Assembly (NCBI GenBank): GCA_034670405.1
Contig: JAXDDX010000034.1
Span: forward strand, 1,847,501 to 1,911,500
Source: Hoplostethus atlanticus
Taxonomy: Eukaryota; Chordata; Actinopteri; Trachichthyiformes; Trachichthyidae
Length of the DNA stretch: 64,000 bases
Direction of reading: 5' to 3'
The position numbers and the translations under genes are program-made. Every line of letters begins with the position of its first letter. Within the stretch, counting starts at the first letter, position 1. Of the stretch, positions 35,195 to 48,310 are shown one piece after another. Below the pieces are notes generated by a model. The model was not told where the DNA came from. It was given only the letters and a program-made list of their open reading frames with translations, and ran no database searches.

Positions 35195-35786
35195 CCTTTC
35201 TCGGTTTCCCCGCTAATTCCGTCCCTCTGTCACTAGCCTCCACAATCCCCTTTTCTCACAGCTTGGGCTTTTGGATGAGAACCTTCTATTTCCTCCAAGA
35301 GCTTTGCAAATGTGTGAATGTATGTGCGACGGACACCGCGAGCGAGGGTGAGAGAGGAGAGCGGGAAGGAAAGACGGCGAGCTTTGTTAGAAATGTCTAA
35401 ATTGGGGGTTGGATTTGTGCAAATCCACTGATCTTTTTCAAATGAAAAGGGAAACATGCGCTTTTGTCCCACTAACAGGCTGTCCACCTACCGTGAAAAG
35501 GTCTGCATTGTGTCTGCATGTGTGTGTGTGTGTGTATGTCTGCCAGTACACGTGCACAATACACGTGTGTGTGTGTGTGTGTTTGCGGTTATGCGTCCAC
35601 GTGTGTGCATGCACGTACCTGTACACAATCTTCACGTGTGTGTGTGTGTGGGTGGGTGGGTGTGTTCATCTCTAATAGGCAAAGGTCATCCTCCTGTTCT
35701 CGCTAGATGCATGTGGGCTGACTGGAAAGACCCGCACTTCAGAAGACATACCCACTGATGCAGAATGGGAGTCAGTCACCAGTGGA

Positions 35787-35823
<37 letters not shown>

Positions 35824-36340
35824 TGGTGGAGAGAGTCACGCCGCCCACATCATGTGACAAATACATTCAAAACCTGCACACTGGAACACTCTTTTCTTCT
35901 TTTAAATGCTTTTTTTGCCACACCACACTCAGTTCTTCTCAGCTCTACAGGTCCCACACAGTGAGCAGGTGTAAATCACATTCCCCACCTGTAGATGAAT
36001 AGAATGCATTGCTGTATAAACACAAGGAATCTGTTTTTTTCCTTCTGCTCACTAGCAAAGAGAGGCGGGGGCAAAACCGGAGCCTAGAGAGACCAGGTTG
36101 GAGTGCAGCACATGCAGGCCAGGCTCCGCGAAGTGTAATGTAGGTCAGATGTGCGAGCTGCAGCGGCAGGGTCACAGAAGACGAGCCCTCCATCCTGTCA
36201 GCTCCGCCTCACCTGGTTTACTACGAGGTTAGGTTATTCCCTCTGACGGTGTCACGCAGCGGGCAAGAGGAGTGATGAAGTGACAACATCCAACCCTGTC
36301 TATTCTGCCGTGGGATTAGCTGATGAAGCCCTCCAGGGTA
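33151..36340. other. no gene; many simple repeats
   Basis: Contains a poly-G tract at 33319-33332, (GT)n at 34062-34092, poly-A at 34987-35005, (CT)n at 35160-35191, (GT) runs at 35517-35582, and (CA)n at 35788-35822. No supported coding exon. Confidence 0.4.
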
Positions 36341-36351
36341 CGGTAGCCCAA

Positions 36352-36595
36352 CAGCGGTTCTCAAAGTGAGGTCCGGGGACACCCAGGGGTCCTTGAGGGG
36401 GTTTCCAGGGGGCTTTGGAAAAAGGGCATGAAAAAATAATTGCTAGGAGGCAGGAGGTGTTCGTCGGTTTCACTCTCACCGCTACAACCTCCCCATGCAT
36501 GTACATGTTTAGACAGTTTTTCAATACAAAGCCAACAACAATACAAACCTTCCAATAACGGGTCCCGGGACAAAATGTTAATGTCTGAGAACTCC
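36352..36595. mobile_element. hAT-like non-autonomous element (Charlie-type ends)
   Basis: The left end CAGCGGTTCTCAAAGTGAGG resembles the CAGTGGTTCTCAAAC terminus of hAT-Charlie elements; the right end TGTCTGAGAACTCC is its degraded inverted counterpart. It is flanked by TAGCCCAA (36344-36351) and TAGCCAAG (36596-36603), consistent with an 8-bp target-site duplication. Length is about 244 bp with no ORF. Confidence 0.6.
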
Positions 36596-36603
36596 TAGCC
36601 AAG

Positions 36604-37668
36604 AGGATAGAGATGGGGCGTGTGGATATCTGAGGAGAAAAAGTGAATGAGACTCTCTCCCACCGGTCAGCAAAAACCCCTGAGGTTGCACCTGCATTGC
36701 ATTCATTTTCCCAGATTACACAAGACAGTACTAAAACATGTACGGGCATTCATTTGGTGTATTTCTGGGTAATGTCTCACAACGTCGATGGGCTATATAA
36801 AGGTATAATGTTGAATCACGCCAATAGCAGACGGCAGAAGAGGCGTTTTCTGTTGAAAGAGATGAAAGTTGAGGTGACTATTATCGTTGGATTGAGATTA
36901 GGATCATGAAAACGTGTTGTTTTGTGTTTGTTGTGCTGAAAAAACACCATCAAAATATATGTAGAAACTGTATACATTGTGTGTATTTTGCTATACAACA
37001 TCAAACACAAGCTCAGTGTCTCGGAGAAAAAAAAAAGGTCGACCTCTTGGAACATCGGTTCAAGCGGATAGGTGAACATGTGGGTGTTCATGCGTCTTTT
37101 TCATCAGACCTGTTTTTTCCTCTGTGAAAAATTGAATTAGCAGGTGGTACATTAAGCAGCTTATGTTTAGTTTATGACGATCGCCCTCCCCCCCTTTACC
37201 TCTTTTTCTCTCTCTCCCTCTCCTCTGCCTGCTGACGGATGTTGAGTCTCTCCCTGAGCAGCGCTGTGCTCCACCTTCCTCCTGTACCTGCCTGCGAGGT
37301 GCCGGCGGACGGCTCTGTGTGTTTGTCGACTTAGCGTCGGAGCAAGGCTCTAATCTGCCATTAAGACAGGGGGGGAGAGAGGCTTACCAGTGTTTCTCTT
37401 ACAAATCCACTAGCGGAGACGCCGCACCGCATCCCAAAGGATTAGTGTGGTGGGCTACTACCGACAGCAAGACTGCACAGGGGATGGGGGGGGGCGGGTG
37501 GGGGGAGAGGTGAGGAGAAGAGATGAGAAAGAGACAGATGGAAAGGTGAGGAGGAAGGTGTGAGGATGGGAAGGGGAGAGGTACGGGAGGGTCGCCTGGA
37601 TGTGGGTGGGAGGGGAGAGAGAGGGATGGACAGACAGAGTGTGAGGCAAAAGGGAGAGAGAGAAACTT

Positions 37669-37717
<49 letters not shown>

Positions 37718-39214
37718 TTTACGACAGCGGAAAAGGAAAGCGACATCGGACGGCAAGGGTGTAAGAGCAACAAAACAAGGACAAAGGGGAGAAAAGGGAG
37801 AGCGAGATAGTGGTGCTGTGTGGGTGGTGTGAAGACGAATCCAGACAGGATTCACCTAACGTTGTGTGCAAATATGAGTTATTGACAGAGCCCCTCCTCT
37901 TCCTCTTGGACCTTTCCAACCTGTTCGAACACCCCCCCCCCCTCTCTCTCAGTCTCATACACGTTTCCTCCCCCGGTCAGTGTTGCCTCAGCTTTGCTCT
38001 AATGATACCCAGACAGTATGGCCCTCCTAGTGTCACTGTGCTGCAGTCCAGGCATGACTAACACCTTTCTGAAGGCTGTCCATCTGTCCAGCCAGAGCAA
38101 GGGGTCTGAAATGGAGCAGTCCTGACAGGCAGATGGCCGAGCCTCTCCGTGCCAGAACGATGCCCAGCTCCCTCCACCCCCGCTACTCGCCCCTCTTGGC
38201 TCAGCCCATCTGTGGACTGACCTTGGGGGGGGGGGGAAACACAGCCCACCTGGGCCGACTGTGGCCCCCCGGTACAGTGTCCATTTTGTTCTAGGCGATA
38301 TCAATGAGTCAGAGATCCATCAGAGCCCCAACACACTTAGCTACGTAGGAACCACCCACGCACACACCCAAGGAGCTGCCCCTCTAAAGGTGAGTGAATG
38401 GTCTTTTTCTTCTCTACCAAACACTCTTGGCTTTCCGTGGGCAGTTGCCATGGCTACAGGATGTAAGCGACCACCTGTGGGCTCGCTTCTGATGTAAAGG
38501 AGAAGAAAATGAGAGAGGGGAAAAAAAGCAACAAATCACCCGAGCGCAGACTGATCGACCGAGAGTACTTCAGAATAAATCCAACATTTCAGACGAGACA
38601 TCCTCTGATGTCTCACAACATGCCGCAGACAGACAGCCGACATCCTGATTCGGTAGACGGGAATCATCAACCAATGCCGCAAGCCCAGCCTCTGGATCAG
38701 TCGGGGTAAGGGGCTCCATCACAGCGGGCACGGGCAGCGGATTTAGACCCGGGTCAGACCGGCCCCGGACCCCCAGAACAGCTTGTTCCTCTCCTGCTGG
38801 ACTCCAATCTTCAGAGCTCGCCGTCTCGGCAAAGAGCGGATTTGATTTCTCCACCGACCAGTACTCAACCCTTGACCTCCCTCCCCTCACAGCCCTGGTA
38901 GCCCCAAGTAGTTGCTATGGTTACCGTAAGTCAGGGTGGAAGTAGTTGTGTCCCGCAGGATGCAGAGCCACTGTGAAGATTATAGGAGTAGTAGTATAAA
39001 TTTGTATGAGCCCCTCGCGCTGTGTAATTGAATGTACCCATGAAACCCGCCCCCGTCAATAAATTACCTATTTATTTCCGGCCTTGGACAAGGTGACTGC
39101 ATGTAATACGTGCCAGCCTGTCATGTAGGGTGGCGATGCGAGGATGAGCAGAGGTGTGCGGTGGATGTTGTGGCCTAAAACACAGTCGTGTCTGGGCAAT
39201 GTCTCCAGTTGTAA

Positions 39215-39255
<41 letters not shown>

Positions 39256-39435
39256 GACTTGGTGCCAGTGGGTTTTCTCGTGCCAGCGCTGCAGTCTGGT
39301 GAGGCCGAGCGGCCTGTCGGCTGCGCAGCTGCGTGTGGGGAGCTCCCATTGGTCGAGGTTAACGAGGTAGAGAGCACATCTGCATCAGAGCAGGCCACGG
39401 ATGAGCGAGGCCACAGTAAACGCTGCCCTGCTCTC

Positions 39436-39484
<49 letters not shown>

Positions 39485-39735
39485 AGAGAAACGACTGAGA
39501 AACGACTGACTGTGTGGGTGTGGATTTATTTTTATGTCAGGAAGGATGTCGATATGTCTCGCAATGGAAAGGAAATATCATTTCTTCGTGTATAGCATTA
39601 GTTGCATTTGTCTCTCCGAGCGTGTAATTTATGTGCCAGTCTGTGTGTGTGTGTATATACGGTATGTGTGTGTATGTGCAGTATGTGTGTGTATGTACGG
39701 TATGTGTGTGTATGCTTGTGTAGTGTATGAGGCAG
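36604..39735. other. no gene; simple repeats
   Basis: Includes (GT)n at 37670-37714, 39221-39254 and 39440-39481, poly-C at 37930-37939 and poly-G at 38225-38236. Open frames here are composed of CA/GT repeats. Confidence 0.4.
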
Positions 39736-39739
39736 GGAA

Positions 39740-40200
39740 TACAGGTGGTGGACAAAATGATGGAAACACCACATGAAAAAGGACGTAACTTGACATAACT
39801 AATATCACAATTACAAAGGCAGCTCTACAGGTGAGACACATTCAATTGAATGCCGGTACGTGTCAGTTTGAAAAGACGTCCGACAATCATCCCCGATCAC
39901 AACGTCTAAACGTCACTGAACCTTTATGAGTGCCTCCATCCTTCAGAAAAAAAACTGGAGGCTTTCCTTCTTGAAGAAAGGTCCAATATCCCAGCATGCA
40001 GTTCAGGACATGAGGACAGTGTGGCCCCAGCCTCAATTGGGCACCTGACATCCATGCATGGTGAGGTGTTACCCTCGATCTGTGCACGGCCTGTACTACT
40101 AAGCAAGGATGCCAGTGCGCTCAGCCATAGATAAATATGTCTTTGTGCTTGATGGTGTTGGAATGCCAGAGCGCTAGTATCTATCCAGGACAGTAGCATG
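39740..40200 (+). mobile_element. Tc1-like DNA transposon remnant, left end only
   Basis: It begins TACAGGTGGTGGACAAAATG then ATGGAAACACC, a terminus seen on fish Tc1-like elements. The interior phrase CAGTTCAGGACATGAGGACA looks like decayed transposase-type sequence, but no frame is intact. The matching right end is not found, so the right limit is approximate. Confidence 0.5.
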
Positions 40201-40948
40201 TAGCGATTGTTGTTTACACTGCCTATTTACAGTATAAAGCCCTGCAACAATAGACAGTCTCACCATGTAGATCCGATAGCCGGGAGGTTTTAACGTCGAA
40301 GCGCCCCCAATCGTCCTTATTGTCTGTCTCACCCAGGGAATGTAGAATTAACGGATTAGCCAACCAGGGGTGGGGTTGGGGGGGGGGGGGGGATCTGCCT
40401 GCATCTGCTGTTTGATTTAGAAAAAGGAAAGACAGTAGTGATTGTTTGAGCGAGCATGTACGCATTCATATGTCTATTTGAGGATAATGACTGAAATCAC
40501 ATGCAGAGAGGAACCTGATGAATGCAAGCAGGCCTTGGTAACGTGCTCTCAAACAGATCTGCACGTGTGTGTCCATGCCTGTGTGTGTGTGTGTGTCTCC
40601 GAATGCAAGTGTGTGAGCGAATGAGAGCGAGAGATAGGAGGACAGAGACGAGAGAGAGAGGGCAAACACATTCCTCTTTACCTTGGATTCACTGGCTGAG
40701 TCACTGCAGATGAGGGCATTTTTCATGCTGCATTGCTACACAGGTTTCTCTTTACTGCCTTCTTTTTTTTTTTTTTTATGACACTCCTCCCCCGAAGGAT
40801 GTTGGTGCCTTTTAAGCAGAGCTCCTGACTGTGATTAATATAACAGGCTGCCATTAACCGACTGACATTTCGGGTTCGTCTCGTACACCATTACGCATTC
40901 CGGCTCGTTCTTTTTTTCATGTAGGGGGTTTAACGGCTGGCGGGGTGT

Positions 40949-41007
40949 CACGCCACGCCACGCCACGCCACGCCACGTCACGCCACGCCACGCCACGCCT
41001 CGCCACG
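40949..41007. repeat. (CCACG)n pentanucleotide array
   Basis: About twelve 5-bp CACGC units with single-base changes (CACGT, CGCCT). Each unit contains a CpG. Confidence 0.95.
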
Positions 41008-41192
41008 TGGGAAGGGATGGCGGGGCGAGCGGGATATTCCGACGGAATTCATCACCGTCTACCCTCCTTCTGTATCGTGTCTTTCATGTTCTCCTCGTTG
41101 TCTACTCTCTTCTGCCTCTCCCTCCTTCATTCTCTCACCCACTCCCTCAATGTCTCTCTCTCTCTTGTTTTTTTTTCTGTTTTTCTCCCTCC

Positions 41193-41194
<2 letters not shown>

Positions 41195-41226
<32 letters not shown>
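41195..41226. repeat. (CA)n microsatellite
   Basis: Sixteen CA units. A T17 run lies at 41427-41443. Confidence 0.95.
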
Positions 41227-41227
<1 letters not shown>

Positions 41228-42250
41228 CATCTCTCTCAATCTGGCTGATTCCTCCCACCTGCAATTCATTCTCTCTCCTTTGCAAGTAGGTCGTAAATCT
41301 CAAGCTACTTGGCCGGCCGGCGTAAATGAAATTCAGCTATCCATCATCAAATACGAGTTCCCTGCGTTCGGCTCGCTCGCTCGCGCCGGGGAAAGTTCGC
41401 GGGAGTCATTTTTACAGCGGATTCACTTTTTTTTTTTTTTTTTGGGTGTATGTGGGCTTTTGGAAATGTGTTTTTTGAAAGAGATGTATCATAGTGACGC
41501 CCCCCCTGTGGAACAAATCAAAACTGGGTCAGAGCCTTGCAAATATCAAAAGAGGAGCTTCATTATCATTTCTGTGTATTGTCAAGCTTTATAGTCTGGC
41601 AGACAAAAAAACTCTCTCAACAATAGGTCGGCACATGTAGGAGGGAGACGGGGAGGGAGGCGGTGGGAGGGAGAGGGATACCCGGGCTCCAGATGTCAGA
41701 GAAGCAGTTTCTGTGCTGTGCTCACGAATATGTGTGTGTGTGTGTGTGTGTGTCCAAAGCAGCCCCCAGCTTCTATTAGCAATATGCAACACGTTTTTTT
41801 CAAGAGGGTCCTGATGGAGAATAGGTTTCTTTATTCTATTCAAAGGCTCTATAACAGAATAGCTTTCCACACATCCAACTGGATAACCGCGGGCAGGCCC
41901 TGCACACTCGGGCCTGTCCGTGCGCTTCCAATCTGCATCTGTGTATGTGTGTCATGTAATGTACGTGTGTGTGGGTGGTTAAATATATATGTCAGTGAGA
42001 CGCAGAGAGGTGTGCGGCAGCTGCACCCATCTGTCTCCCATGTGCACGGGAGTGTGATGATGCGAAGATGTGTGCACGTGGGTGTGCCTGTCAGGACTGG
42101 GAAGAGGAGAAGGTCTGAAGGCATTTGGATCCTCCGGATGGGAAATCAAACGCTCCCCCTGTCTTTCCTTCCTCCTTCTCCCCCCCCCCCCCCCGCAACA
42201 GTTCTACATTTCTGACATGCTCCGGAAAGATAACCTCCATTTAGGTGGTG

Positions 42251-42577
42251 CACTGCAAAAAAAAAAATATATATATATATGTCACTGTCACCATCGCTGT
42301 CACTTAGTCTAGAATTGAGTCTTAGAATCTTGTTTTCCTGAAAACCAATTAAAACTTTGCCAGTGGGATGAAATCATTTGACTTCAAGTTAATTCAGTTC
42401 AATTCAATTCAAGTTAATGTCTTGAAATACGGCAGACCACTGCATCATGTCAAGATCGTTCTAAAAACAAGTCAAATTATCGCAAATTTCTTTCACTTGT
42501 TTTAAGAAAAAAAAGCTTTTAAGACTCATTTTCGACTAAATGCCATGTCAAGATGGACATATTTTTATTGTGCAGCG
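42251..42577 (+). mobile_element. MITE with CACTGCAAAAA end, copy 1
   Basis: It begins CACTGCAAAAAAAAAAA. The interior has AGTCTTAGAATCTTGTTTTC and CTTGTTTTAAG, then CTTTTAAGACTCATTTTC, and it ends TTTTTATTGTGCAGCG, a decayed inverted form of the start. Fish genomes carry many MITEs of this style. A relative lies at 49515-49796. Confidence 0.55.
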
Positions 42578-42732
42578 ATGACGGACATGACATATAATGC
42601 AGTAGGCTTATTTTTGAAAGCAGAGTGGCATGATGGATGGTGTGGTTCTCTCTTATCCTGCATTTACTGTCTTCAATTTGTCCCTCTCTGAGCCATCATT
42701 TTGATGTGCATCAGAGAAACCGCTCTCTCTCT

Positions 42733-42780
<48 letters not shown>

Positions 42781-43181
42781 GGGTTCATTTGACACTTGGG
42801 ATCCTCTTTGGAAAATCAGTGTATGTGTATATGTCTTGGGATTTGGTGCATCAAGATGTGCAACACATACATACTAACACACTGGAAATCACACACACTG
42901 AGGCGCACGCACTGACACACACACACACATGCATGCATACACTGTGCCGTGTGGTAAATACACTGATTGTATTTTGGTTCCATTTTCTCAAGGGTGGGGA
43001 CGTGAAGTCTTTTTTTTTCTTTCACATGGTTGAAATGAAATCCAATTATATCTGTAATGGCTTTCCAACTCTTCTTCTGCTTTGAAGGAGTCAGCTTGCT
43101 TGAGTCACCACTGTTGGGCCCAAATGTGCTCAGTAAATCAGTGATGTGCAATGGTGCAAAAGTGCAACGGAGAGTGGATGT

Positions 43182-43217
<36 letters not shown>

Positions 43218-44320
43218 GGGGGGGGCGTGTGTGTGTACAGGCCCTGGTCCGATCTCTCTTCGTGGACAGTTCGTGTCGGGGGGAGTGGGTGAACTCTCGT
43301 CAAAACGTCCCCCCGCTTTGGCAAGTGCATCGTCTGTTGTTACGGCGATGTCTATTTGCATACTTTAATTAAATTATTAGAAATTCAAATTAATCACTTT
43401 CTAAATTTATGGGGTAATTACGTGGTGTTTGTCCTTGACATGGCAGCATCACCCACCCCATGCATACATTGATCACAGTCCTCTGACGGCAGGCGAAGTT
43501 ACGCTGACACCTGCAAACTTTGTTCCCTCTGCTCACCCCTCAATTACTCTTCACTTTCTTCTGACACAATGAATCACACACTGTCATAATGACATTGTCG
43601 TGAGGGGCCCTTGTGACAATTTGATCACAGGGATTTGTGGATGCAATGAGCACGCACAATAGGTGCTTGTGTGTGTATGTGAGTGTGTCGATTCCTGTGT
43701 GTGTGTGTGTGTGTGTGTGTGCATATGTGTGCTGCAGTTTCTAAATACCCATTACACTCACTAAAATAAAGGGCCCCTTTGACAAATTGGACATGAATGA
43801 GGGGCCGTGTGTTTCCATGGTAGCCTGTTAAACCTGCGTGTGCTCGGAGTCACTGATTGGGCAAGGAGGAGTGTCGCCTCTCTGATTTCACATGAAACTC
43901 GGGGGAAAGTAGCCCTGGGCAGTTCAAAACAATGTTATTTCTATATCATATTTCATGTACATTATACCAATAAGGACCGACTGCATCTCACTAAAGGCTA
44001 CAACTAAAACTAAAACTATTCAGTGATGTTTGGGATGTTTTTGGGCTGGGTTGTGGCCATCAAGCACAGGGACGTCATAGCAACGACAACGGCAGAGAAG
44101 AGCTAAAAGCTAAATGTGTGGCAGACGACACATTGCCATCGCTTTTTTTTTTTAATTGCAGATTACCTTGCGCTCACCGTCTGCTTCCTCCGACACCTGT
44201 GGGTGGCGTTTACAGATGCCAGTGCTTCAGGCTGGATGCCAGATGCAAGGTAGACACAGCTCGTCAAAGATGAGTGACAAGGGTTGTGGCGTGAACTTGA
44301 CCCACTGAGGGGGGAGAGAG
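42578..44320. other. no gene; microsatellites and an AT-rich homeodomain/octamer cluster
   Basis: (CT)n at 42741-42774 and (GT)n at 43182-43215 and 43699-43720. At 43354-43361 ATTTGCAT (octamer) is followed by TTAATTAA and further AATTA words to 43426. No exon supported. Confidence 0.4.
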
Positions 44321-44329
44321 GAGAGCCAG

Positions 44330-45080
44330 GCTAACGATACACTTGGAGCTTTAAGGTTACTACTCCGTTTAGCTTTCCAGCTGCTACGGGTTCTCAATTT
44401 CTCACTTTTTGCGATAATGTTAGTCGCCTACTATCACTCAACAGGATGGAGCGCTGGAGTGAACGATCTACCAGGGACACATGGATGATCTGGTGTTTAC
44501 AGCCTCGTTCACACAGAGGGAAAAAAGCTGTCTTGAAGCCGGCTTATTGGTATGAAAGGGTCAGACCAGACCAAGCAGGCTCAAAGCTGCGCTGTGTGAA
44601 AGGTCGTCATTTTAAAAAGCCGTCTTTCTCATGTATTATGTTTTATCGTGAAGATAACCAATCAGAAACGTCCATACGTCATCGCTAAAGTGTGAGATAC
44701 AACCACTTTGGCATCTCAGTTGAATCTCCAAAACCCTATAGCTACAGCCTATAGCTTCCATTGCCTTAATGTGGTTTCAAGCACTAAAAAAAGAAAAACA
44801 TGATCAAAACTTCTTCTTCAGTCGGTGCCATCTTTACTGTAACAGCTGATCAGTGTAAACAATAGTCTGTCTTGCGTTGCTTAGCAACAAAAGCAGGAGT
44901 GATTGTGTGTGAAAGGGTACAAGCCTGCAAACTGATGGCTTGCTAAAGGCAACGTGAAAGGGATCCTGAACTAGCAACGCCTCTTATGTTGACCGACGAG
45001 CCAGTCTCCCAAAAACTTGGTGTGTTCCTTCAACGCGGGTCAGAGCGCTATCTTCCTCGGTGTGTGGTCCCTCCCAGGAG
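44330..45080. repeat. possible old interspersed repeat
   Basis: Phrases such as TTCACACAGAGGG, GTGTGAAAGG and AACGCGGGTCAGAGCGC recall fish repeats built of TCACACAGAG and GTGTGAAAGGG words. I could not define ends or inverted repeats. Confidence 0.25.
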
Positions 45081-46430
45081 TACAGCCTCCACGAGAGTAC
45101 ATTATGTATTAAACCATGCTAAATGGAAATGGGGAGGCCTTGCGTGAGACTGACAAAGGGAGGGGAACTTTTTGGCAGCCGGAGAAACCAGGGTCAAGGG
45201 TCACTCGTCATTCATCAATGTCCGTCCTCTCCCATCCACGCCACTCTGAATGCTAACCACACTCGCTATTCTTCCTCAACGACTGCCACGACAATACAAT
45301 TATATTTAGACTTGATTAAAAGGGTCCATTAGGATAGACCCCGATGTGCCCCGCCCCCCCGGCCTCTCCTCGGCGCCGTCACTCACTCTGCGTGTCTTTC
45401 GGCGTCAAGAAACACATTGAAATGCTCCTACCGATGGTCAAGTCTTCAGGCTAGCTGTCAGCTGCGTCATTCGTCTTGACGAAGAAGAGGTTGTCATGGC
45501 AAAATCAGGCACCACATGTGCACACTTTAGGTCTTTAAAGCACGTTGTGTCATGATCCCAAACCTGCTACTGTGACATTGTAAACCACGAGGTGTTTATT
45601 GATCAGGTTTTGCAGGGGCCCACACTGGTGACCGTTTTTCCTCAGGGAGATGACTAATCATTGGCCGGGGGGGTTGGGGGGCAGCAGCGATGAGAGTTTT
45701 GACTGCGCTAATCTTGGGATTGAATGGAGATTAACAGCCATGCGGGGTGATGACTCTCTCCTCTTTGTCTTTTTTGTCTGGATGGGGATCTGCTTGCGCT
45801 ATCTTATCGCTCTGCTTCATTTCTGCAGGGCGATTCCCCCGCTGTTATCAACGCAGTTCCATCTACACGGGAATCAAAGCCTTTGCAGATGTGCAATACG
45901 ATTAGGGAGGGGGAAAAAACTCTAATCTTTCCCCTCTTGATTCATGCTAATAATACACTGCAGCAACCCCACTAACACGGAGCAGAAAGACTGAGCAACA
46001 ACAAACGCTCCCCGTTGTGGTGAAGGTGGATGGATGGATGGATGAGCAAGGTGGAACAAGAACGATGTGTTCATGTGTAGCTTATGTGCCTCTTGAAACA
46101 TTTCATCTGCGAGGCTTCTTTTGTCTGTGGGCCTTGAAAATAAGGATTAGTTCTCGCCTCACAGCACCCAGCTGCCTGATTCCGCTGTTGACACTGACCT
46201 CCTTTGTTTTTTAATGGCCGAAGAGTAGATGCCTGTGTGTGCGCGTGTGTGTGTGCGCTGTGTGAGTGTGTGTGTGAGTGAGAGAGAGTGCGTGTGTGTG
46301 TGTGTGTGTGTGTACGTACAGTAGCAGGGGGGTGGCCACTGGAGCTTATGGCCTAGAGAGGGGGGTTACAGAGGGGATTAGAAACCACACAGCAGCCCCC
46401 CCCCAGTAAACAAAAGTGCGTGGTACAATG

Positions 46431-46473
<43 letters not shown>

Positions 46474-46665
46474 CATGCTAGTGCCACTGCTGGTGACACC
46501 AGACAAAAAGGGAAAGGCTGAGTCCATCTGTGAAAGCAGTGGGATTAGGCTGTGTTGAAGCCAAGAGCTACATGTCAATCAACCAACTCGGTGGGTGTGT
46601 GAGTGTGTGCACTTCCTGCGAGTGTCCGTGCATGTGTGTTTGTGCAACATACATAAGCATATAGA

Positions 46666-46704
<39 letters not shown>

Positions 46705-47658
46705 GCACACAGATCCCGTCAGCAGAGGGGGAGGGAGGACCCCAACACTGTTGTTTCCATTTGTAATCTGTGGGATGGAATAGAGCCAGTGATGCATCAA
46801 TCACACTCAGTGGCTGCAACAACAATGGTGAAACGCAGAAACAATAGAATGAAAACTTTTTTTCTCCCACAGGAACTCTGCGTTCACACCCAATCTGCAC
46901 CGAGCATAAATCAGATAGGACTGATGACATCTCTCTGCTACTATTACACAGAACGGAGTGTGTAGAAATGGAAACCGGGGGAGCCACGAGAACTCAGAAA
47001 CTCTTGACCTAGAAAAAGAAAAAATATTTGATGTTCGGCAGCGGGAAAGTTTCCTCGCTCTGCTCGAGGAAGGATGTCTGTGTGGTGAGGCGCAGGCGGC
47101 CCCGTGCATCGTCCCGCAGCGGGCAAGACCCCCCGCTGGGCTCCGGTCTCTCTCACAGCCTAGTTGTTGCTCAGGCAGCCGCTGTCAGGACCCCCGACTG
47201 CTAAGCCCATAATGAACCAGTACTTCTGTATGGTTTCCCTGTGAGGCCGAGGTGTGGAGGCTGCCGTCAGAGTCCACTCAAACAAGGCCAAGGCCGTGAT
47301 GGTGGCACGTTGACCTGGATGTAGTGCCTCCCTTGACACACACACACACACACACACTAACAGAGCGTGAAGGTGGGGGGTCATTATGCCCCCACGCACC
47401 GTGTAACAGTGATTGAAGCTGGCTCGCTCCCCTACACCTTTCACCCCGGCTGGAGGGGGAAATTGAAATCAATACGGCCTATGATGAGGCGACCAGACGC
47501 GGATGGAGGGGAGGGGAAAGGGAGGGGAAAGCGCTTTGGCTTGACGGATGGCTGGTTAAAGGGGGCCGATCAATTACCCTGATGAATTGTTTTTTGTGGG
47601 GATTTCAGAAATGAGACGGATGTTTGATCCTTAAAGACTGATAGTCCACTGAAGGATG

Positions 47659-47715
<57 letters not shown>

Positions 47716-48272
47716 CTCCGCTGCAGTTTACATAACATCCTATAAGGCAGGAATATCATTTACTCAGATCTTTCATATGTTGTTGTTGTGAGAAGTGGCA
47801 ACTGGTCCCTCCCCCCATCCTCCCCCCTCTTTTATTTTTCGAAAATGTTTAATCCCCTTCTTCCCCTCCCCCCCTCCTCCGCACATTCCCCCTCTAACGG
47901 ATCCTCTCTCTCTCTCCTCTCTCTCTCTTTCTCTACATTATTCTCTGTGCATTTTAATTTTTTTTTCTGTCACCGGGGGCCCACTTTCCCCGCCCACTCT
48001 CCTCATTTTAGCCTGAAACTAGAATAGTCGAGCCAAGAAATAGTTAATCTCCCCGGCTGCTGCTATGATTGGCCGCTGTATGCAGCGCTTCAGCCTCCTT
48101 GAATGAGAAACAGGGGTAACCAGGCAACTTCAGTGGTGGGAAAAAAAAGGAAGATATAGCTTTATGGGATCCTAGAATTGTGGACCAAATTTCGAACATA
48201 TAAAAGCAAGGGCAATGTGATTTTACTTTCTGTGTCCGGCAAATGGAATTAACAAATGGATTTTCTCAAACA

Positions 48273-48310
<38 letters not shown>

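Noticed and set aside
36300..36749. 149-codon minus-strand open frame
   Set aside because: It runs straight through the hAT-like element and its flanks; composition is not protein-like.
39440..39481. Repeat arrays as CRISPR-like structures
   Set aside because: All regular arrays here are mono- to pentanucleotide microsatellites without spacers, and the genome is vertebrate.
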